Shown here: piece after piece, positions 5,664-11,590 of the stretch | Layout: the number at the start of each line of letters is the position of its first letter | Numbering within the stretch: the stretch's first letter is position 1 | Source of the DNA: SIAJ01 sp036266155 | GTDB taxonomy: Bacteria; Planctomycetota; Planctomycetia; Gemmatales; Gemmataceae | DNA length: 11,590 nucleotides | Assembly (NCBI GenBank): GCA_036266155.1 | Contig: DATANR010000213.1 | Coordinates: 1 to 11,590 of the forward strand | Reading direction: 5' to 3' | Program-made: the position numbers and the translations under genes | Notes under the pieces: generated by a model | Seen by the model: the letters and a program-made list of their open reading frames with translations, nothing else | Told to the model about the DNA's origin: nothing | Databases searched by the model: none

Positions 5664-7489
5664 CTGACGCTTCGCCGACCGCCGAGCCGCTTCTTCGCAC
5701 TCTCTCCCCTCTGCTTCACGCACTGGAACGTGACCTGCGCGGCTGGCTCGACGGCGCACATCGCCAGCCGCTATCGCTGATCGCACGCGCTGCGCTCGAA
5801 GGCATGGCCCGCGACTTGGGCCGGCAATCGGATGCGCTCGACGTTGAGCGGCCGCTGCTGATCGTCATGCTGATGGGCGGTACCGGCGTCGGCAAATCGA
5901 CGCTGCTCAATGCACTGGCCGGCGGCGCTGTCGCACAGGCTTCGTTCACCCGGCCGACTACGCGGGATCCGGTCGTCTACTATCACGAATCGGTGAAGCC
6001 GGACCGCTTCGACGAGGCATTGCGCCACTGCCGGCTCGTGCCGCACGATCGGCCCAACCTGCAACAGAAGATCATCGTCGACACGCCGGACCTGGACAGC
6101 AACGACATCGCCAACCGCGACAAGTTGATCGCGCTGCTGCCGGTCGCAGACATCGTGCTCTATGTCGGCTCGCAAGAGAAATACCACGATCGGCTCGGAT
6201 GGGATCTATTCAAGGAGCAGCGGAAACGCCGAGCATTCGCTTTTGTCTTGAACAAGTGGGACCGCTGCCTGCATTCCGGCGCGTTGGGTCTGCGACCCGA
6301 TCAGGATTTGCTCCGCGACTTGAAGGACGAAGGCTTCGCGGAGCCGCGACTGTTTCGCACAATGGCCCAGGCGTGGGTCGACGCACCGGCGCCCAGTGGC
6401 TTGCCCGCGGGCGAGCAATTCGCCGAGCTGCGCGACTGGCTCGAACTCGGCCTCACGCGCCTTGAGATCGAAGCGGTCAAGGCCCGCGGCGTCGGCCAGC
6501 TTCTCGCTCAACTCGACCATGGGCTGGACCAGGCCCGGCCGAGCGATTTGACTGCCGAGGCCGAGCGCACCCGGACCGCTTGGGACGAGGTGTTGCGTGA
6601 AGAAGCGGATACGTCGGGCACCGTGCTGGTCAGCACTCTGGAGCCCTACTCGGCCGAGATCGAACATCATTTCCGGGTCGAGGGCCAGCAGAAATTCCGC
6701 GGGCTGATGTCCGCCTATTTGAAGCTGACGACCAAGCTGCGTTATGCCGGCACATCGCTGCGTGACAAGATTCCGCTCGTGCCCCGGATGGAAAAGAAGG
6801 TCGAGACGCCGACCAACTGGAACCTCGCGGCCTTCGCTCACGAATGCACGCGCGTCGCGGGCGAACGCGTTTTGAATCAACGAGCCGGGGCGCTCGTGAA
6901 CCGACTGCTCGTGGAAGCAGATCGGCAGCGCTTCCCATTGCCGCTGCTCAATGGCCCCACGAACGAGGCGGCTCGAACCGACTGGCAGGTCCGCTATGAT
7001 CGCGCCCTCATGGAGGCTCTCGCGGAGGTCGAACGCATCCGCACGCGGCCCCGCGGGATCCGCAAGCTGCTGCACGTGTCGGTCGTAACGCTGTCGAACA
7101 TCCTGCCGGAATTGGTCTTCGTTGCGTCCTTCTTGCTACTGCTGTGGCGCTTCTTCGATCCACAGAGCGTTGGCTACAAAGTCACGTCGCTCGACCTACT
7201 GTTGCCGTTCGCGTTGACCCTGTTCGTGCTGGTAGTGCTGCAATTGCTCAGCGCGCTCTTGCTGCCCGTGCGCTGGTCGTCGGTGCGCGACGAGTTCCAT
7301 CGCCAACTGGTCTCGCGGCTCGAAACGGAACTCGCAGCGGTGTACGGCCCCATCCCCGGCGATACCGCCGCGGCGCTATTGCGCGAACGAGCGAAGGTAG
7401 ACGAGTTGCTTACCGGCGTGCGTGAAGTTCGCGCATGGCTGGAGACGCGTCAAACGCTCGCCAGTGTTGCGGGGCTGTACGGGGATTGA
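5660..7489 (+). CDS. Membrane-anchored GTPase, dynamin-like (second of a tandem pair)
   Basis: This 609-residue protein starts at ATG 5660, overlapping the previous stop as ATGA, so the two are translationally coupled. It carries G1 GGTGVGKST (73-81), switch-region threonines in FTRPTTRDP (96-104), G3-like VDTPDLDS (140-147) and a canonical G4 NKWD (198-201). It therefore looks a competent GTP binder, unlike its partner with degenerate G4. A helical middle (about 265-465) leads to two hydrophobic segments (about 475-497 and 512-536) and a soluble helical tail of about 73 residues. Both proteins share domain order, length and tail, which points to an old duplication. Roles in membrane remodelling, fusion or stress repair are possible by analogy with bacterial dynamin pairs, but none is shown by the sequence. 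A hairpin follows directly after the stop. Confidence 0.82.
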   Translation: MTDASPTAEPLLRTLSPLLHALERDLRGWLDGAHRQPLSLIARAALEGMARDLGRQSDALDVERPLLIVMLMGGTGVGKSTLLNALAGGAVAQASFTRPTTRDPVVYYHESVKPDRFDEALRHCRLVPHDRPNLQQKIIVDTPDLDSNDIANRDKLIALLPVADIVLYVGSQEKYHDRLGWDLFKEQRKRRAFAFVLNKWDRCLHSGALGLRPDQDLLRDLKDEGFAEPRLFRTMAQAWVDAPAPSGLPAGEQFAELRDWLELGLTRLEIEAVKARGVGQLLAQLDHGLDQARPSDLTAEAERTRTAWDEVLREEADTSGTVLVSTLEPYSAEIEHHFRVEGQQKFRGLMSAYLKLTTKLRYAGTSLRDKIPLVPRMEKKVETPTNWNLAAFAHECTRVAGERVLNQRAGALVNRLLVEADRQRFPLPLLNGPTNEAARTDWQVRYDRALMEALAEVERIRTRPRGIRKLLHVSVVTLSNILPELVFVASFLLLLWRFFDPQSVGYKVTSLDLLLPFALTLFVLVVLQLLSALLLPVRWSSVRDEFHRQLVSRLETELAAVYGPIPGDTAAALLRERAKVDELLTGVREVRAWLETRQTLASVAGLYGD

Positions 7490-7494
7490 GAGCC

Positions 7495-7526
7495 TTGGAG
7501 TGCTGCGGCTTGACGCAGCACTCCAA
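7495..7526. terminator. Bidirectional hairpin between convergent genes
   Basis: TTGGAGTGCTGCG (7495-7507) and CGCAGCACTCCAA (7514-7526) form a perfect 13-bp stem with a 6-nt loop. The hairpin fills the 38-nt gap between the GTPase stop (7489) and the stop of the opposing lipoprotein gene (7528), so it can serve both strands. No strong T run follows on either side. Its TTGGAGT/ACTCCAA ends match the tails of the REP-like units at 1811-1914, so it may be a variant of that family acting as a terminator. Confidence 0.65.
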
Positions 7527-7527
7527 A

Positions 7528-7857
7528 TTACTCGCGAACACCCATCGGCGGCGTGCGAGCGCGCGATGCGGGCCGTTCGCCTTCGTTGTCGGGATCCGGC
7601 GGGCGGTCCACGGGCGGCGGCGGAAGCGGCGGGACATCTTCGCGTGTTGGCAGGCGAGGCGGTAGGTCGTTGTTGTTCTTCGGTGCGGGTGGCAGGTTGT
7701 CGCGTTTGCGCTCAGCGGTGCGTCCGCCGGTAGCGCCGGGCGCCACCGCATCGAGCAAGTCGGCGAGCGGGGCGGTGCTGCAGCCGACGCAAATGACGCA
7801 AATGAGAAGGAGAATCCGGCGCATCGCATGCCAATACGCGCGCGGCCGCTCCGGCAC
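7528..7857 (-). CDS. Small proline-rich putative lipoprotein
   Basis: This reads 109 residues from a GTG at 7857, preceded by AAGAGA about 9 nt upstream; an internal ATG at 7824 would give 98 residues. From either start a positively charged end (MRR) is followed by a hydrophobic stretch ILLLICVICVG and then Cys26-Ser. This is a type II signal peptide, although the lipobox is imperfect, with Cys rather than Leu at -3. The mature part is short and rich in proline (about residues 55-104: LPPAP, LPPRLP, VPPLPPPPVDRPPDP), probably disordered and membrane-tethered. I recognise no family. It is the last gene of the lipA-holB transcript, 20 nt after holB. No function can be assigned. Confidence 0.6.
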   Translation of the reverse strand: MPERPRAYWHAMRRILLLICVICVGCSTAPLADLLDAVAPGATGGRTAERKRDNLPPAPKNNNDLPPRLPTREDVPPLPPPPVDRPPDPDNEGERPASRARTPPMGVRE

Positions 7858-7877
7858 AAGGTCAATTCTCTTTTCAG

Positions 7878-8885
7878 CTAGCGTGCCAGCGAGTCGGCGA
7901 AGGCTTCGATCGTCAGCTCCAGTTGCACCTTGCGATCGACCTGCAGGTCGGCCTCGGCCGCGCGGTCGATCCAGGCCATGAGCATGTCGGGGCCAATGCG
8001 CTCGGCGAACGCGCTGAGTTGGGCGGCCTCCGATTTGTCAGCGACGACCGGCGTCACGCCAAGGCTCGCTCGTTGAGCGTCTTGCAGCAGGCCGATAAGC
8101 AGCCGCAGTTGCAGCGACGCTCGCCGCCGGCGGATCGCGGCCTCCTTGCCTGCTTCTTCAATGTCGTGGGTCCATTCAGTGGCCAATTCGAAGACGTCGA
8201 GCTTCGTGGACGTCAGAGCGCCGAGGAGCTTTTTCCGGAAGGCCCAGAGCGTCTCGTCGTCGAGTGCGAGAGCCTGCCCGATGCTGCCGCCGGCCACGCG
8301 CACCAACCGGTCGAGCCGATCTGCTTCGGTGATCCCGCTTTCCTTGAGCAATTCGACAAGGTGCTCGTTCCGCAGGCCTGTGAACGACACGACCTGACAC
8401 CGGGAGAGGATCGTGCTGAACTGCCGCTCGGGAATTGGCCCGCCGATGAGGATGAGCACCGAACCTGGCGATGGCTCTTCGAGCGTTTTCAAGAAGGCGT
8501 TGGTCGACTCGGCGTTCAAATCATCGGCATCGTCGAGGATCGCCACCTTGCGGCCGCCGCGCGCCGGCTTCAGCGACAACTGCTCGATGACGCCGCGCAC
8601 GACTTCGATCGGCAGATCCAGCTTGTCCTCGGGCCGACCGGCCAGGATCAGATCGGGGTGCGTTCCCGCATCAACCAGCGCGCAACTCGCGCATTTGCCA
8701 CAAGCACCCAGCGTCTTGGCGGCAGTCTCGCACAAGAGAGCTCGTGCCAGTTCGCGGGCGAACGTGTGCTTGCCGATGCCGGATTGGCCGACGAACAAAT
8801 AGGCGTGGCCGAGTCGGCCCTTTTTCCAGGCGGCGTCGAATGAGCGGATGACGCCCTCGTGGCCGCGGATGCGGAAGCCGCTCAT
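7878..8885 (-). CDS. holB: DNA polymerase III subunit delta' (clamp loader)
   Basis: Delta' is part of the AAA+ clamp loader that opens the beta sliding clamp and places it on primed DNA during replication. The 335-residue protein has a P-loop GQSGIGKHT (33-41), four zinc-ligand cysteines (52, 62, 65, 68), a Walker B-like VAILDDAD (114-121), the conserved NAFLKTLEEPSP (129-140) and the SRC motif (161-163) that supplies the arginine finger to the neighbouring subunit. The C-terminal helical collar is less conserved. DnaX (gamma/tau) has similar motifs, but it is longer and its Walker B differs, so delta' is preferred. The start ATG at 8885 overlaps the lipA stop as ATGA. Confidence 0.9.
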   Translation of the reverse strand: MSGFRIRGHEGVIRSFDAAWKKGRLGHAYLFVGQSGIGKHTFARELARALLCETAAKTLGACGKCASCALVDAGTHPDLILAGRPEDKLDLPIEVVRGVIEQLSLKPARGGRKVAILDDADDLNAESTNAFLKTLEEPSPGSVLILIGGPIPERQFSTILSRCQVVSFTGLRNEHLVELLKESGITEADRLDRLVRVAGGSIGQALALDDETLWAFRKKLLGALTSTKLDVFELATEWTHDIEEAGKEAAIRRRRASLQLRLLIGLLQDAQRASLGVTPVVADKSEAAQLSAFAERIGPDMLMAWIDRAAEADLQVDRKVQLELTIEAFADSLAR

Positions 8886-9784
8886 GGCGAACCCGGGACC
8901 ATCTCGTCCGCGTGATAGCTGGATCGGACAAACGGGCCGGCGACGACCTGTTGGAAACCGAGCAGGCGCGCTCGCGCGGCGATGTCGTCGAACTCCGCGG
9001 GCGGCAGGAACCGCGCGACGGGAATGTGCTTGAGCGTGGGTGCGAGATATTGGCCAAGCGTCAGCACGTCGCAGCCGATCGCACGCAAATCGGCGAAGAC
9101 GTCGAACAACTCGGCGACCGTCTCGCCGATGCCGAGCATCAGGCCGCTCTTCGTCACCATGTGCGGCGCACGCGTTTTCACGCGCTGCAGTAGGTCCAGG
9201 CTGCGTCGATAGTCCGCCTTGCCACGGACTTTGCGATAGAGCCGCGGGACGGTTTCCAGATTGTGGTTGTAAACCTCAGGCTGAACGTCGATGACACGGT
9301 CGATGGCGGCGTGGTCGCCGAGGAAATCGGAAGTGAGCACCTCGACTGCGGCTCCCGTACGCTCGCGGACGGCGACAACGCAGCGGGCAAAGTGATCGGC
9401 GCCGCCGTCAGGCAGATCGTCGCGCGTCACCGATGTGATGACCACATGCCGAAGCCCAAGTCTTGCCGCGGCCTCGGCCACGCGTGCCGGTTCGTCGTCC
9501 TCAAGTTCGAGCGTCTCGCCACGGGGGACTGAGCAGAACCCGCATGGCCGCGTGCAGACGTTGCCGAGCACCATGAACGTCGCGGTGCGCCGCGAATAGC
9601 ATTCCGGTCGATTCGGGCAGCGAGCGTTTTCGCAGACGGTTTCGAGCTTAAGATCACGTAGTAGTGTGTGCGTGAAAAAGTTCTCGTTCCCACGCGGCAG
9701 CGACCGTTTCAACCATGTCGGTAGCCGGTGGCGCGGTGGTTCCGGAGAAAACGGCGCATCGGTCAAAATCGTCAGCGATTGCAT
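8882..9784 (-). CDS. lipA: Lipoyl synthase (radical SAM)
   Basis: LipA inserts two sulfur atoms into protein-bound octanoyl groups, making the lipoyl cofactor of pyruvate and 2-oxoglutarate dehydrogenases and the glycine cleavage H protein. The 300-residue product has both iron-sulfur sites. The auxiliary cluster motif is CENARCPNRPEC (Cys51, 56, 62), and the radical SAM motif is CTRPCGFC (Cys77, 81, 84, CxxxCxxC). Further family blocks are VITSVTRDDLPDGGADHFA, NHNLETVPRLY, KSGLMLGIGE, LTLGQYLAPT and the C-terminal RSSYHADE, whose serine ligates the auxiliary cluster in characterised LipA. The start at 9784 gives a normal N-terminus, but no strong ribosome binding site is seen. It leads the lipA-holB-lipoprotein operon. 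Neither lipB nor lplA is in the window. Confidence 0.96.
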   Translation of the reverse strand: MQSLTILTDAPFSPEPPRHRLPTWLKRSLPRGNENFFTHTLLRDLKLETVCENARCPNRPECYSRRTATFMVLGNVCTRPCGFCSVPRGETLELEDDEPARVAEAAARLGLRHVVITSVTRDDLPDGGADHFARCVVAVRERTGAAVEVLTSDFLGDHAAIDRVIDVQPEVYNHNLETVPRLYRKVRGKADYRRSLDLLQRVKTRAPHMVTKSGLMLGIGETVAELFDVFADLRAIGCDVLTLGQYLAPTLKHIPVARFLPPAEFDDIAARARLLGFQQVVAGPFVRSSYHADEMVPGSP

Positions 9785-9816
9785 TCCGCGTCCCGGAGTT
9801 ACAGAAGTCTTGGGTC

Positions 9817-9858
9817 AGTGTAGCGGCAGGTACCCGCGGTTGGAACCCGGTCCAACCG
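9817..9858 (-). promoter_or_regulatory. Possible lipA promoter with inverted repeat
   Basis: On the minus strand a TACACT hexamer (9822-9817) lies 32 nt upstream of the lipA ATG and could be a -10 box. The -35 position (TTCCAA, 9845-9840) matches poorly. It falls inside a perfect 8-bp inverted repeat, CGGTTGGA (9837-9844) and TCCAACCG (9851-9858), loop 6 nt. This could be an operator, or an attenuator for transcripts from further upstream. It is tentative. Confidence 0.3.
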
Positions 9859-9927
9859 GCCGAACCCTTCCTTCCGTTCAGTCATGCGGTGGGCCGGCCC
9901 GGTCGAGGCAGCAAGCCACTGGCGTCA

Positions 9928-9945
9928 ATCGCCAAATCTGGCGAT
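9928..9945. promoter_or_regulatory. Short palindrome upstream of the HEAT-repeat gene
   Basis: ATCGCCA (9928-9934) and TGGCGAT (9939-9945) form a perfect 7-bp stem with a 4-nt loop. The right arm overlaps a weak -10-like GATACT (9943-9948), which would place a start point about 36 nt before the GTG at 9992. An operator or a small 5' leader hairpin is possible, and chance is not excluded. Confidence 0.3.
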
Positions 9946-9991
9946 ACTGATGGAGTCCCGTTCTCCGGACCCGTGGCAGCGAGGCCCTGTC

Positions 9992-11497
9992 GTGCGCAAA
10001 CTCGTCGGCTCATTCCGAACGACCCTCCTGGTCGCCGCAACCGGCGCCGCCTACCTGAACATGGTTCCGAGTGCTATTGCACAGCCCGGCGACGCGGGTC
10101 GCGAGCCGAGCCAGACGGACATCGATTTGCGCCGCCGGATGGAGCCGTTAGTGCCGTCAATCAAGGCGGCCCTCGAGGGCGACAACAAGGACGCCCAGCG
10201 GGCGTCGCTTGCGATCGCCGCCGACTTCCCTACAGGCCTCGCAAAAGCGGCTAATCTCCCTGCCGCCATCGCCGGATTCTTGTTGCGCGACAAACGTGAT
10301 CCGGAGCTGATCGCGCTCGGCGTCCGAGCGCTTGGCCGCATGCAGCCGGCGGGCGCCGATCTAGCCAAGGTCATCGGCCCGTTCGCCAAGTCTGAATCCG
10401 TCGTGGTTCGCCGTGCCGCCGCGGAATCGCTGGCCACGGCGATTCAGAATTCACCGCCAGCACAGAAAGCGGTGCCCTATGCCAAGTACTTCATCGACAT
10501 TGCGGGTCAGGCCCTGCCCTTGCTCAATGATTTCCTGAGCGATTCGGATGGAGAAACACAGCGCTTCGCACTCGCCGGCATCCAGAACGCGACGCACACG
10601 ATCACCGAACTCTTCACTTATGATCCCGGCCCCACTGCCGATGAACCCAAGATCGACGTGGCCGGCGGCCGATTCGCGCCGCTTGGGCCGGTGTTGCGTG
10701 CCGTCGGCGCGGCCGTGCCAAAGCTGGAGGCGCCGCTCGACGCGAAGGAGCAGGACACACGACTTTCGGCCGCACGAACGCTCGAGGCAATCGCCATCAC
10801 ACGGCGAACCATCTTGAATGCCCGACCTGTTGGCGAGCCGGCGCCGAACGATCCGTTCCCCGGCGTTTGGGCGTCCATGAAGCCAATTCTGGCAAAGCGA
10901 CTGCGCGACGATAGCCCGCACGTGCGGCTGGCGATTGTCGAATCGCTGGAATCGCTGGGCGACGCTCTGGAAGCCCGCGAGTTGATGCGCCAGGCCGCCA
11001 CCGATCAGGTCGTGTTCGTCCGTTGGACAGCGGCCCGCGCGCTCGGTCGCTCGGCGCCGGCGAAGCCAGTGGCGGCTGCGGTCGCCGACGACGTGAACAC
11101 GCTCGCCGTGCTCGCTGCAGATAACGATTTGGATGTCCGTTCGGCTGCCGTCGCCGCGCTTGGAAAGTATGGCGCCGCCGCCAAGTCCGCGAGTTCAGTC
11201 CTGCTCGCGGCCGCGACGCGCGGCGACGTCGAGCCACGCGTCGTTGCCATCAAGGCCTTGGGTGCAGTGGAAACCGATGCCGAGCGCACCGTGCCGGTCC
11301 TCATCGAAAGCCTGAAGGACAGTGACCTACGTGTCAGCCGCGTCGCCGCCACGGGCCTCGTTCGCTTTGGTCCTGCGGCCAAGGCAGCGCTCCCGGAACT
11401 CCGCAAGGCCATCCAGAGCACGGACCCCGAGTTGCGCTTGGCCGCCGCCGAAGCGATCCTGGCGATCGAAGGCCGCCGGCCGCTGAAGGAGCTATAA
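9992..11497 (+). CDS. Exported HEAT-repeat protein
   Basis: The chosen GTG at 9992 has GAGG 7 nt upstream and gives a textbook signal peptide: MRKLVGSFR, then a hydrophobic core TTLLVAATGAAYLNMV, then a cleavage site after PSAIA. In-frame ATGs at 9884 and 9950 would put up to 36 unlikely residues before it. The product is 501 residues. The mature chain is built of HEAT/PBS-lyase-like helical repeats, for example near residue 102 (DPELIALGVRALGRM), near 135 (VVVRRAAAESLATA) and in a continuous run from about 300 to 495 (PHVRLAIVESLESLG, VRWTAARALG, DVRSAAVAALGKYG, LRVSRVAATGLVRFG, LRLAAAEAILAIEG). Such repeats act as binding scaffolds. No catalytic motif is seen. It is divergent from lipA, with no partner gene beside it, and its binding target is unknown. 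Confidence 0.8.
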   Translation: MRKLVGSFRTTLLVAATGAAYLNMVPSAIAQPGDAGREPSQTDIDLRRRMEPLVPSIKAALEGDNKDAQRASLAIAADFPTGLAKAANLPAAIAGFLLRDKRDPELIALGVRALGRMQPAGADLAKVIGPFAKSESVVVRRAAAESLATAIQNSPPAQKAVPYAKYFIDIAGQALPLLNDFLSDSDGETQRFALAGIQNATHTITELFTYDPGPTADEPKIDVAGGRFAPLGPVLRAVGAAVPKLEAPLDAKEQDTRLSAARTLEAIAITRRTILNARPVGEPAPNDPFPGVWASMKPILAKRLRDDSPHVRLAIVESLESLGDALEARELMRQAATDQVVFVRWTAARALGRSAPAKPVAAAVADDVNTLAVLAADNDLDVRSAAVAALGKYGAAAKSASSVLLAAATRGDVEPRVVAIKALGAVETDAERTVPVLIESLKDSDLRVSRVAATGLVRFGPAAKAALPELRKAIQSTDPELRLAAAEAILAIEGRRPLKEL

Positions 11498-11536
11498 GCC
11501 TGGCCGGCTCCTGATTCATTTCACGCCTCCGTTGCG

Positions 11537-11570
11537 ATACGTTCACGCCCTCCCACCCCCCTGAACGTAT
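11537..11570 (+). terminator. Inverted repeat after the HEAT-repeat gene
   Basis: ATACGTTCA (11537-11545) and TGAACGTAT (11562-11570) make a perfect 9-bp stem with a pyrimidine-rich 16-nt loop, 40 nt after the stop codon and followed by TTCT. It is a plausible but weak terminator. The AT-balanced stem and long loop would equally fit a protein-binding site for a gene beyond the window. Confidence 0.4.
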
Positions 11571-11590
11571 TTCTCATAATTGGTTCCCGA

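Noticed and set aside
6206..7075. Minus-strand open frame of 289 codons
   Set aside because: It is antisense to the second GTPase and shows no family motifs.
7923..8843. Plus-strand open frame of 306 codons
   Set aside because: It lies wholly antisense to holB, whose Walker, zinc and SRC motifs are unmistakable.
9951..9960. TGGAGTCCCG identical to part of the REP-like unit at 1851-1860
   Set aside because: Only ten bases match, with no hairpin attached; too short to call a repeat copy.

Overview
The window is GC-rich, compact bacterial chromosome and most likely comes from a planctomycete (Planctomycetota). The indications are a Gram-negative envelope gene (kdsB), a small-protein plus HNH endonuclease pair of a type I associate with planctomycetes and cyanobacteria, short REP-like palindromes ending in ACTCCAA, a secreted HEAT-repeat protein, and tandem membrane-anchored GTPases. 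The phylum call is inference; no rRNA or other marker is present.

Layout. Positions 1-1702 (minus strand) hold kdsB followed by pyrG, which runs off the left edge. PyrG makes CTP, and KdsB uses CTP to activate Kdo for lipopolysaccharide. Positions 1797-1914 hold three REP-like units. Next, on the plus strand, comes thiO (1944-3074), an FAD glycine oxidase with a possible leaderless start. Positions 3096-3792 hold a decayed two-gene cassette: a small protein interrupted by an in-frame TAG, then an HNH endonuclease broken by two frameshifts. The ATGA junction between the two is still intact.

Positions 3873-7489 hold two large GTPase genes that overlap by 4 nt. Each protein has an N-terminal GTPase domain, a long helical middle, a two-segment membrane hairpin and a cytoplasmic tail of about 70 residues. 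They look like the subunits of a heteromeric dynamin-like membrane complex and are the best candidate here for a little-described system. A perfect 13-bp hairpin fills the gap to the convergent minus-strand operon lipA-holB-lipoprotein (9784 down to 7528). That operon encodes lipoyl synthase, the DNA polymerase III delta' subunit and a small proline-rich lipoprotein. Divergent from lipA is an exported HEAT-repeat protein (9992-11497). An inverted repeat that may be a terminator follows it.

Apart from the broken HNH cassette, all genes look intact. No tRNA, rRNA, CRISPR array or complete insertion sequence was seen, and no gene-free stretch exceeds 300 bases.
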